Positions 9,662 through 18,675 of a stretch of 64,000 nucleotides of DNA are shown here, in pieces. Made by a program: the position numbers and the translations under genes. Numbering within the stretch: the stretch's first letter is position 1; every line of letters begins with the position of its first letter. Under the pieces are notes generated by a model that did not search any database, was not told the origin of the DNA, and worked only from the letters and a program-made list of their open reading frames with translations. The DNA is from Reclinomonas americana ATCC 50394 (lineage: Eukaryota > Jakobida > Jakobea > Jakobida): positions 1,364,001 through 1,428,000 of the forward strand of contig PS015010.1 in the NCBI GenBank assembly GCA_048213135.1, in the 5' to 3' direction.

Positions 9662-12600
9662 TTATTGGTCAACCGCTTTTTGCAGATGACTCCTGGTTTC
9701 TTTGATCGTTTTCACTCCTTTAAGTGTTTCTTTTTTTACACGGGCCAGTGTACCGTCATCATCATATTCGTAGAATGTGCTGTAGTTATTTTCATCCAGC
9801 TCGCTCATCAGGCGCAGGTTTTGCGGATGATAAACAAAGCTCTTCATATTGGCATTGAATGGATGAATACGAACATCATCAAACCAGGCCTGGGCAGATC
9901 CGGTATTCATAAGGTCTACCGCTATACGGGTGGCCGTTGCAGGAATGTCAAACACCCCTTCATACCGCTGCCATCCTTCTATTATACTTCCGGCCGGGGT
10001 AAACTCACTGACCGTGGAGCCTCCGGTGTAGCTGATCCGTATTTTATTATTGGTATAAGTACTGCATTTGCAATCGTTACCACCTACACGCACCCAGGCA
10101 CTGACAACCATTTTACGCCCCTGTACCAGGGAAAATGTATCAGTAAGCGCATTCCCGCGAACATTAACGGAGTCGGTTTTGGTACACCAGCTGGTCGTGG
10201 TCACTACTGTACCACTGGCATCACCTGTCCTGTCTGGCATATACACCTGCGCATTAGGGACCGGCTGCCAGTTCGCAGGATCTGAAGGTGTTTTCCATGC
10301 CAGGCGGGCAAAGTGATCCCCTTTATTATCGAAGAATTCCATCCTCACTTTATATAGTTGTCCTGCAGTAAGTGTTACTGCTGCCGTGGTGGTATTGGCT
10401 CCCCAGTTACAATCCCAGCGATAGGCCAATTGCTGCGTGGAACCATTGACATCGATGTAAAGTTTATAGCCGTCATCGGCGCTGACAAGGAAACTGTAAC
10501 TGCCGGTAACAAGCGGTTGTACATAACCTTCCCAGCGTACTGCAAACCTGTCTCCGTTGACCCCGCCAGGCAAACCAAAATTGGTTCCGAAGTTGATCTG
10601 CTCATTCAGCCGTACAGCCGCCGGAGATCCATTGAGCGCGCTGTTGGCATTATTAGCCGCCGTATTGCAGGTACCGAAAAGACCTACTGAAAAATTGTAG
10701 TACTGACCCCTGAAGCCGGTACCTCTCGGTGTTACGGCAGTGGTTGAGTAACTGGATGAGTCTACCTTGATACGAACGCTGTATGGCTTATCCAATGTGG
10801 AGGCAGACACTACGGGAGCATTGAAACTGTATGTCTGCCCCCCGTTAAGTTTCAGACTTTTTTTACCGGTATGCTTTTGACTGCCATCAAGGTAGGCTTG
10901 TATATTATTCATATTGACATGCCGCCTGGGTGTACAGGTTTCGGAACAGGAATTGGTCTGGTAATCGTAATCTTCAAATCCGTCAAACATGGATTCCATG
11001 TAACGGGAGTTACCGGTAACCGCAACCGGCATTTGCTGGTTATAACCGTAAAGACCAGAGTTGTACCTGTCGAGCGGGTCTTTATTTTCTATCTCGTATC
11101 CCTTACGGTTATACTGAGTAATGGCACTGTTCCACACCCATACATCTGCTGCCGCATTATTTCTGCTGACATACTGCGCCACTGACGGTGCAAAGGACCA
11201 GAAACTCTTGTAGTTGATAATTGTACCTCCACTGCGCTGGTCAACCGGGCTGCCATCAATCACTGTATTCTCTTTTTTCTCTCCGTAATAAACGAACGTG
11301 GTATCAATTCTCCAATTGCCCCATATACCTTCCACGTAAGGATTTACAGATTTGCGCTGCGTAAACAGCGAGCGGCACTCCAGGATGCGCTGATCCACGA
11401 TATCACAAAGGATCAGTTTATTAAGCAGTGTATCATTTACGGGGATAGACGCGTTAGCCACAGGTCCGTCACCTCCCTTCAGTGCGCCAAAAGGCAGGGC
11501 GGCAAAATGACAACTGTAGCTGCGGTTCGTATCTCCGCATACATAATAGTATACGTCAAGCTGGGGCGCCCGGTAAGAAGTGGTGTTGGAGTAAAAACAC
11601 TGGAACGCCTGTATCCATTTCTTTTTATCAATACTGATATCCCCATCTGCTCCCGAAGAGCGTGTGATCATGGCCCTCAGACCAACAGACTGACCTATTG
11701 AAGCGGAGGTAAACATCTCTCTTACGGAGCTGGCTGTTATGGGTACCCGCCTGTCGGTACTCGATAAAGTATAGCTGACAGCGCTGCTGGGTGCCGTTTC
11801 CGCAATAACGCCCGACCAGTTGTTCCAGTCATGGAGTGTTTTTCCTGCATCGATAAAGATATTTCTCCATTGTGCCTGCTGTTGAGACAGGGTTCCTGTT
11901 GGCCAGTTGGTCTTCATTCTGAGCAGTGAAATATTGTTGATCATTACCGGGCTGCTGGTATTGCCATCGCGGCTGCGGTGCGAAATGGAGTTGTTATGCA
12001 GACCAGGATGGAAGTTGTTGTTGGCTGCATAATCGGTATGTGCCCACAGATTAAGCCTGCCCTGGTATACGACAGCACCGGAAGGCAGCGGGTTAGCATT
12101 GAGGTTAAACTGCATCCACTGATCGAAATTCTGTGTAGTGGAGTGGTCTCCGGGCCTGCGGGTAGCATAGCGTCTTACATTGAGTGAAGACTGGTTTTCC
12201 TGGAACCCGAAAGAACCATAATCGATTCCATGCGAGATGTTGGTTGTAGCCCATACAGCCTGTGATTTAACTGAAGGATAAGCCGCACACTTGATACGGG
12301 CATATACATTTCTTTTTATAATGGAATCAAACAGGAAGAAAGCATTGTCTACCCGCCAGTGATCTTTAAAGGTGGCGGCTGTTGTTTGCAGGATATTGGT
12401 AGCGTCTGTAAATTCCAGCTGGCCGGTCGCCGCATTAACGGGATTACTGAGGGATAAAACAGACCCCAGTGAAGTACCGCCCATATTACGTTTACCTGAA
12501 CGAACGATACGCATTTTTACATTGACTGCCGAGTAAGGATTGCCATTCGCATCAAGGAATACCCACTGAGGTGTTAGACTGGATGCTTTACCGGTGTATA

Positions 12601-15600
12601 CGGCCCATATTTTCTTGGCCGTGTTTTTGGGTATTGGTAAGGGGTCACAGGGGAGGTTGCTTCCCGGACCCGCGGACTGCTGAGATTCTACCATGATCTC
12701 ATCCCCGCTTTCCAGCAGGTTCATATCAACAGGGGAACCGGCATCCAGCTTTCCATTACGGAATGTAACGCTGTTGTAGGCTACATCAATATTTTTGTAG
12801 GCCATGCCCATACCGCTATAGGCCCAGTGTGCTGGGTAAGTGAAACTATAAACCGGTTTGTTATGCTCATTGTTGGTCCGGACAAGCAGTGGATCCCCGG
12901 TCTCCGCGTCGAATACCAGGTTCTTTGTACTTACCATGCTTCCTTTGTCCACAGCTACGATACTGTCGAGCATAGAATAGTGATTCACCACTTTCAGTAC
13001 GGCCGATGAACGGTAAATATTGGATTCCTTAACAACCGGTTTCCAGGTTGTGGGAATAGGAATAGGGATGAATACGCCGGAGATAACGTCGATATTGAAA
13101 TTGATATTGGTCGTGATGGTTTGCTGGTTATGCTCCCTGAAATCGGTCATCAGCTCTATTTCCCTGCCAATAATACTCTGCTGTACCTTTCCGTCGGCGC
13201 CTGCAATAACCGGGAACTGGTGATTCAGTTTGAAATCATTATCCCCGGTCTTAATCACACTGTAAAAATTCTCGGTATAGGCAATTGGGTCATTGAGGTT
13301 GTTGGGAGAATACGTAGCCTGTTTTCTCAATTTGCCATTCATATCATTCAGGTCTATTTTAAAACCCTGGCTCAGTGCCACTGCCGTTTTAAGGTTTGCT
13401 TTCAGCAGTTTATCCAGCGCGCCGGATTCGTACCTGTCCTCAGCATCGTATTCTGTCAGGGGGGTGTAAGCCGAAACGGTTGGAAATTCTCTTGTTGTAT
13501 AAAAATCAGAAACAGAAATACCCGGATTATTTTTTACGGTATCGCGATGTATACTGCGGGTCTCCACTCTGCTGTAACCTACCATGGCCGAAGGGTACAG
13601 CATTTCTGCCAGTGGTGTTTCCATTACCCGGTAATCATAATCGGCTTTAGGTGTTTTATTATAAAACTCCATTCCCTGGCGATGGGTATTTTCTTCCGCA
13701 CCAAGCGCGGGTTCCCAACTGGCAACGCCGCTGCTGATGGTTTCCAGCACACCATTCACGAGTTCTTTTTTGGTATAAAAATATTCCTGGCCATAGGTAG
13801 CGTTCAGCATACCGTCGCTGGCACCGGGATTACTGCGGGTCATTTTGTCCCAGTTGTCATTGATCACTACTTTCTTTACCCGGAGACCTCCTCCCAGTTT
13901 TTTACTGTCAGGATTGGTCAGGCGCACAAAGCTTTTTGCCGGTTCGGTATACTTGCACTTTCCTTCCTGTATCATCAGTTTCATCCCCCCGTTAAATACT
14001 TCTTTAAAGGAATGGAATAATCCGCCCAATGCTTTTACTACTGCTTTCAATCCGCTCTCTTCGCTTACATCATAACCCGGATAGGCTTTAGAAGGCAGGC
14101 TGGACTTCAGGAACTGCAGGGAGTAATGTACCATTGGGGAATAACCCGACAACAGCCTTTTTACCTTCAGGTATATTGTTTTCTTAGCAGGGTCGCTGGC
14201 AACGAGCCCCCATCCTTCTACCTGGGCATACACAGGTATCAACTCGTAACCACTGCCCATTTTATCCTGTGGCACCTGCACCGCCAGTTTCATATACACC
14301 TGGTTGCTTTTTGGCATATTGGCGAGGTACCAGTTCTTCACCTGGTCTGTAATCGCAGCGCCTGTTGCTGTTATAGCCCTGGGAACTTTAACATAGATAT
14401 AGTCATAATTGGAAGTAACTCCATCATATAATTTATTGGAAGTGTACTGAGAAGCCCCTGGAGCGTCTGTTGTCCCGAAACCGGCGATGGTCATCATATT
14501 GGCCGCTTTCCTGTCCTGTACATAAGCATAGTCATCAGATTCGTATTCCACATTAATAGCAGAGCCGGAAGGCAGTATTACCTGGTTCATAGTCCAGGCT
14601 TTTACATACTCATTTGTTTTTACCGGGTCCTGGTCAGTATACGGAAAATCGGAATTGGTAAGTGAACCGGATGGCGGATCAGCCTTATAGTTGCCCCACC
14701 TGTCGTTGGCCGTAAAACTGTAATCGGGGTTCTTTGCCGCATCGGTTGGATAATTGAAACGGTAATAGTTCCTTTTTACTTTATTATTGCCATTATACGT
14801 GAAATATATCCTGCGCAATGTGAGTTTACCGTAACCGCTTAATGATCCCGGGGCATTCTTACACAGCGAATAATCGTATTCGAAAACAACCGTCTTTACC
14901 GGTTTGGGGTTGACTGGATTTTTCAGCAACTCTCCTTTCGTGAACAGGGATATCTTAGATAACCGGTAAGCGCCAAAACCCGCATCAGGTGTACCATTTT
15001 CATCAATAACAGACCGGGCATCCTTCCTGTCGTTACGTACATAAAAACGGGCCACCATGTTTTTGGATTCAATGGAATAGAGATACCACATTTCCCTTTC
15101 GCCATATACATAATGGGCTTTATCATCATTTTTATCGGTCTTCAATCCTTCATTCAGTGAAGCGGTATTCGTGCCAGCAGGTGTACGCCAGCGGAGGTTA
15201 ACATCCGATTTTGAATAATTGAATTTTACCGCATCGCCCATGTCATCTTCGGTAATTCCATCTCCTTTTGTATCTACGTAATTCGGTGACAGTAAAGCGG
15301 TGAGCAGGTAAGAGTGGGCATATGGTGGCATTTCCTGTTTCTCCACGAAGCCCTCTTTTCCTTCATTATTGCTGCCCGCCATATTATCCACGCCCGGAGT
15401 GTAATTGACTGTCGGGTTATTGGTACCGTTACCTCCGGCACTGCCTTTTTTGTTGAATGTAACATCTACCTGTTTGGTATTGTATACAGGGATATCATAA
15501 ATATAGCGCCGTCCGTCCTGCATGGTTACATCGATCTCGGATACGTGGTGCGATTTACGTAACCCTGCAGGGCCGCCGTCGAGCCTTTTCATCTGTTGCC

Positions 15601-17485
15601 AGCGTCTGTCATTGCAACCAAATAATACCTGGCTGGAGTCTTCCGACAGCCTGGCAAAAGTGATCTGTTTGTTAAGCCCTACCCTGTCTGCTTCCGACGC
15701 ATCAAGAAAAGATATAACCTGCGTGCGTTTATCGCGTTTTTTAAGTGTTGCCAGGGTATTGATCTGAAGATCGGGTTTACGCTGCAGCATATCGGAATAA
15801 CGGATGAAGGAAGGCACCAGCGTTGGTGAACCATTGCCTGTATTGGTCATTTTCAGGCGCACCAGGTCTTCTCCTCCTATCGCGTCCTGGTAAGCGAGAT
15901 CCGGAATAGCTTTCTCGCCCGGATTTTTAAAATATACCGACTGGTAAGCACCGGCGGATTCTTTGTATTCCATCGCTTTTTTAGCGAGGTTTCCTTTTTC
16001 CCATCCACCGGAAGATGATGGCGTAAGCACCACATTGGCATTGATGGCGCCATGGCCGTAGCCACCGGCACCCAACTCAAAGCCCAGGTGGGCGGATGTA
16101 CCTTTATTTTCGAGATAAGAATCCTGCATAAAACCGAGATCTCCCCGGTACGCCCGGAAAGAACCGCCGGTACCTTCGCCGGTGATACTGTATACGTCGT
16201 ACGTGTATACCGGAACAGCAATAGCCGGCGTGCCCGGCGTATATACACCATCGTTGAGGCGGTTAAAATCCATCAGGGCATTTTTATCGTTTTGCCCTTT
16301 CTGGAGATACAGCATACCGTACGCGGGCTGGCTGATCTTAATATCTTCTTCTTTGATCCACCGGCGGGTATAATAGCCCCCCAGGCGAAGGTGACCAAAT
16401 ATGCCCCAGCCTGAAGCGCCAAAACCAAGATCGAGATCATAATTCTCGCTCGATGTCCTGCTGCGCATAGAGGGTGTAAAAGACGGGTAGGCAAAACTGA
16501 TGCTCGTACCCATTGTGGGGTTCACCTGCACATCCCCCTTGGCAATGGAGTACTGGCTTTTATCAGCGCTGTTCATATTCTTTACTTCCGCAGAAATGTG
16601 CAGGGCTTGTAACCCTTGCCGGGAGTGCGTTCCAATGCTTGCAGACAAAGAGCCGTTCAGTCCTTTCGTATTGTTATCACCAATTGAAATGTTGAATGTA
16701 GAGCTTCCGCCCGACTGTGAGTTAGCGCTCAGTTTCCAGCCGAAGCTTAATGGGGCTGTTTTAGCATCCCCCGACTTGCCGCCAATGCTGATCGCCGGAT
16801 TAACACCCGCTTCAAGGCCGATACCCCGCATGCTGTTATGAAATATACCCCCATCGATACCTATACCCAGCGCACCGCCGAATATTTCAATACGTCCGCC
16901 TACATTAACACCAAATGTTTTATCGGGTTTGGTGAACTGGCTTTTGGTAATAATATCGCTGCCATTAAAATCATCTGGCAAACCCCGCATATTGCGCATG
17001 ATGGTACCTGGGTTGATGTTCCATCCCAAGCCAACCCAGCTGGCTTCCTGGTCCATGGAAATACCACTGTTGTAAAAGATGTTAACCGGGTAACCGCCTA
17101 CATCGAGCAGGGGTATATTATAAGAGAAATCACCGGAAAAAGGATCGACCAGGTTATCCGCACCTACCGGCTTAAAAGCCGACATTTCGGGCTGGGAAGG
17201 GCCGCCGATGAATGTTTTTTTCGGTGTCTTTTTACCGGAAGCCTTCACCGGCATTCCTGCAGGCCGTGCAGGTCTTGTGCCATCGCCGGGGCCACCAGGC
17301 ATTAAAGCGTTTAATTTCTTTACAGGTGAATATGCCGGAGCATAAGCATTGCGTATCCTGTTTTCCCTGTTCACTGCAGGTGCATAATTATTTCCGTATA
17401 CCAGGGAACAAAACCCGGGCAGGAAGAAAATATACACAAGTGAAAATGCGATTTTCCTGGAATGTGCTGATAAAAACAATAACAT
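9662..17485 (-). CDS. Giant secreted SpvB/YD-like protein with PA14 domain
   Basis: The protein has 2607 residues. An N-terminal hydrophobic export signal (about 1-31) is followed by a Pro/Gly/Lys-rich linker (about 50-100). From residue about 107 there is the segment typical of large Bacteroidota YD proteins (DPFSGDFSYNIPL, then GLGWNINPG). A long beta-rich body follows. Residues about 2265-2420 match a PA14 domain, with GSYSFLVSADDGYKLYID and a nearby FFDNKGDHFARL. Residues about 2430-2545 resemble a jelly-roll carbohydrate-binding module (WVRVGG, later AWFDDVRI). The protein ends with a single YD-like unit (YEYDDDGTLARV) and no RHS core or tip. By analogy with TcB/TcC it could be the shell partner of the downstream RHS protein; this is inference. 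The ATG at 17485 is used. Confidence 0.88.
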   Translation of the reverse strand: MLLFLSAHSRKIAFSLVYIFFLPGFCSLVYGNNYAPAVNRENRIRNAYAPAYSPVKKLNALMPGGPGDGTRPARPAGMPVKASGKKTPKKTFIGGPSQPEMSAFKPVGADNLVDPFSGDFSYNIPLLDVGGYPVNIFYNSGISMDQEASWVGLGWNINPGTIMRNMRGLPDDFNGSDIITKSQFTKPDKTFGVNVGGRIEIFGGALGIGIDGGIFHNSMRGIGLEAGVNPAISIGGKSGDAKTAPLSFGWKLSANSQSGGSSTFNISIGDNNTKGLNGSLSASIGTHSRQGLQALHISAEVKNMNSADKSQYSIAKGDVQVNPTMGTSISFAYPSFTPSMRSRTSSENYDLDLGFGASGWGIFGHLRLGGYYTRRWIKEEDIKISQPAYGMLYLQKGQNDKNALMDFNRLNDGVYTPGTPAIAVPVYTYDVYSITGEGTGGSFRAYRGDLGFMQDSYLENKGTSAHLGFELGAGGYGHGAINANVVLTPSSSGGWEKGNLAKKAMEYKESAGAYQSVYFKNPGEKAIPDLAYQDAIGGEDLVRLKMTNTGNGSPTLVPSFIRYSDMLQRKPDLQINTLATLKKRDKRTQVISFLDASEADRVGLNKQITFARLSEDSSQVLFGCNDRRWQQMKRLDGGPAGLRKSHHVSEIDVTMQDGRRYIYDIPVYNTKQVDVTFNKKGSAGGNGTNNPTVNYTPGVDNMAGSNNEGKEGFVEKQEMPPYAHSYLLTALLSPNYVDTKGDGITEDDMGDAVKFNYSKSDVNLRWRTPAGTNTASLNEGLKTDKNDDKAHYVYGEREMWYLYSIESKNMVARFYVRNDRKDARSVIDENGTPDAGFGAYRLSKISLFTKGELLKNPVNPKPVKTVVFEYDYSLCKNAPGSLSGYGKLTLRRIYFTYNGNNKVKRNYYRFNYPTDAAKNPDYSFTANDRWGNYKADPPSGSLTNSDFPYTDQDPVKTNEYVKAWTMNQVILPSGSAINVEYESDDYAYVQDRKAANMMTIAGFGTTDAPGASQYTSNKLYDGVTSNYDYIYVKVPRAITATGAAITDQVKNWYLANMPKSNQVYMKLAVQVPQDKMGSGYELIPVYAQVEGWGLVASDPAKKTIYLKVKRLLSGYSPMVHYSLQFLKSSLPSKAYPGYDVSEESGLKAVVKALGGLFHSFKEVFNGGMKLMIQEGKCKYTEPAKSFVRLTNPDSKKLGGGLRVKKVVINDNWDKMTRSNPGASDGMLNATYGQEYFYTKKELVNGVLETISSGVASWEPALGAEENTHRQGMEFYNKTPKADYDYRVMETPLAEMLYPSAMVGYSRVETRSIHRDTVKNNPGISVSDFYTTREFPTVSAYTPLTEYDAEDRYESGALDKLLKANLKTAVALSQGFKIDLNDMNGKLRKQATYSPNNLNDPIAYTENFYSVIKTGDNDFKLNHQFPVIAGADGKVQQSIIGREIELMTDFREHNQQTITTNINFNIDVISGVFIPIPIPTTWKPVVKESNIYRSSAVLKVVNHYSMLDSIVAVDKGSMVSTKNLVFDAETGDPLLVRTNNEHNKPVYSFTYPAHWAYSGMGMAYKNIDVAYNSVTFRNGKLDAGSPVDMNLLESGDEIMVESQQSAGPGSNLPCDPLPIPKNTAKKIWAVYTGKASSLTPQWVFLDANGNPYSAVNVKMRIVRSGKRNMGGTSLGSVLSLSNPVNAATGQLEFTDATNILQTTAATFKDHWRVDNAFFLFDSIIKRNVYARIKCAAYPSVKSQAVWATTNISHGIDYGSFGFQENQSSLNVRRYATRRPGDHSTTQNFDQWMQFNLNANPLPSGAVVYQGRLNLWAHTDYAANNNFHPGLHNNSISHRSRDGNTSSPVMINNISLLRMKTNWPTGTLSQQQAQWRNIFIDAGKTLHDWNNWSGVIAETAPSSAVSYTLSSTDRRVPITASSVREMFTSASIGQSVGLRAMITRSSGADGDISIDKKKWIQAFQCFYSNTTSYRAPQLDVYYYVCGDTNRSYSCHFAALPFGALKGGDGPVANASIPVNDTLLNKLILCDIVDQRILECRSLFTQRKSVNPYVEGIWGNWRIDTTFVYYGEKKENTVIDGSPVDQRSGGTIINYKSFWSFAPSVAQYVSRNNAAADVWVWNSAITQYNRKGYEIENKDPLDRYNSGLYGYNQQMPVAVTGNSRYMESMFDGFEDYDYQTNSCSETCTPRRHVNMNNIQAYLDGSQKHTGKKSLKLNGGQTYSFNAPVVSASTLDKPYSVRIKVDSSSYSTTAVTPRGTGFRGQYYNFSVGLFGTCNTAANNANSALNGSPAAVRLNEQINFGTNFGLPGGVNGDRFAVRWEGYVQPLVTGSYSFLVSADDGYKLYIDVNGSTQQLAYRWDCNWGANTTTAAVTLTAGQLYKVRMEFFDNKGDHFARLAWKTPSDPANWQPVPNAQVYMPDRTGDASGTVVTTTSWCTKTDSVNVRGNALTDTFSLVQGRKMVVSAWVRVGGNDCKCSTYTNNKIRISYTGGSTVSEFTPAGSIIEGWQRYEGVFDIPATATRIAVDLMNTGSAQAWFDDVRIHPFNANMKSFVYHPQNLRLMSELDENNYSTFYEYDDDGTLARVKKETLKGVKTIKETRSHLQKAVDQ

Positions 17486-17522
17486 ACGATACAGTTAATG
17501 ATGATAACTACTTATTCTATTC

Positions 17523-18620
17523 TTATTGATCGCCGAAATTTTTGATCCTGAACAACACACTGTTCCGCTCCCCTGCTGAATTGATGATCTCCGCTTTGTA
17601 TGTATTCTCTTCGGTTAATGGCAATATTTTTTTCAGGTTGAACTGCAACTGGTTCTCTCCCCTCACTATTTTCACTCCCCTGATCTGGCGGGTTTGGCGG
17701 CCGTCTGAAAGATCGGTAAGCACAATATTCACGGAAGAGTCGCGAGAACGGTTGAAATAAGAAAGTTTGAGAAAGCCGTTCGGGGCGATACCGAGTTCAG
17801 GTTCAGGTTTCATTTTCATGAAAGGTGCTCCCATGACAACCGGGCTGATAATGCTGTCTTTCTTTATTTTGAATACCCACACTTCACTTTTACCGGCATA
17901 ATTCCTGTCGTCTCTTGCTATGATCTGCCATGCATACCATTTTTCTTTTTCAAAAGAAGATGCCGAGGCGGGATAATTCATCATATTCGTATACAGCATA
18001 CCGTCATTATAGAAAGGCATATTTTCCTGTAAGGCTTCCGGAGCTTTTTGTCCTTCCTTTATTTCGGTCACCATCATTTCATAACGAAGGTTTCCAAACA
18101 TGCCGGCCGGCAATGGCGGCGTCCAGGAAAACTGGGTGGGCGCATTCTCAAGTACGGAACTGTCGGCAGGGAATATGAGCATAGGCGGCGTTAAAGGCTC
18201 CACATCAAACTGGATACACTCCTCCGCCAGCCGAATCTCCTTCAACCCGGTGGCATTTAAGGCATAACAGGCCGTATACATTCCTGCCGGAAGCAATCCC
18301 TGTAACCGGGAATCCATCCCGGATACCAGGTAATTGTACTGTACCGGTTCCAGCATGCCCACATTCAGTTGCCGGGCGCCCTGGGAAAGCATGAACTGTC
18401 CCGATGTGGCGGTCATCACTTCCTGGCCCGTCTGCCGGTCGCGTATCACCAGTTCAAGCCGGCAATCATAAGGCGCATTGCTGCTGTTCACAACGAGCAC
18501 ATTCCACAGCTGGTTTTTCTGTATCATTCCAACAGCGGCGATATTTGGCTGCAAGGTTACCTGCGCCTTCGCGGCAGCCAGGGAACAGCAACTGAAAAGC
18601 AAGAGCAATAATTTTTTCAT
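17523..18620 (-). CDS. Secreted protein with Fn3-like domain
   Basis: The product has 365 residues. The ATG at 18620 is preferred over one nine codons upstream because it starts directly with a signal peptide (MKKLLLLLFSC, cleavage after AKA). Residues about 20-130 look like a beta-sandwich (WNVLVVNSSNAPYDCRLELV). Residues about 145-265 look like a fibronectin type III-like domain (PADSSVLENAPTQFSWTPP, then WYAWQIIARD). A third beta-rich module closes the protein. It sits 37 bases upstream of the 2607-residue gene and 55 bases downstream of the barrel-protein gene. I infer an adaptor or structural subunit of the same surface assembly. No enzyme motif is visible. Confidence 0.82.
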   Translation of the reverse strand: MKKLLLLLFSCCSLAAAKAQVTLQPNIAAVGMIQKNQLWNVLVVNSSNAPYDCRLELVIRDRQTGQEVMTATSGQFMLSQGARQLNVGMLEPVQYNYLVSGMDSRLQGLLPAGMYTACYALNATGLKEIRLAEECIQFDVEPLTPPMLIFPADSSVLENAPTQFSWTPPLPAGMFGNLRYEMMVTEIKEGQKAPEALQENMPFYNDGMLYTNMMNYPASASSFEKEKWYAWQIIARDDRNYAGKSEVWVFKIKKDSIISPVVMGAPFMKMKPEPELGIAPNGFLKLSYFNRSRDSSVNIVLTDLSDGRQTRQIRGVKIVRGENQLQFNLKKILPLTEENTYKAEIINSAGERNSVLFRIKNFGDQ

Positions 18621-18675
18621 TGATATATTTTTATTGTTCCGGATCATGCTTATTTTTTTCGGGCAGCCCTCTTAT

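Noticed and set aside
13121-14020. A 299-codon plus-strand frame opposite the 2607-residue gene
   Set aside because: Antisense to a clear gene, with no family features.
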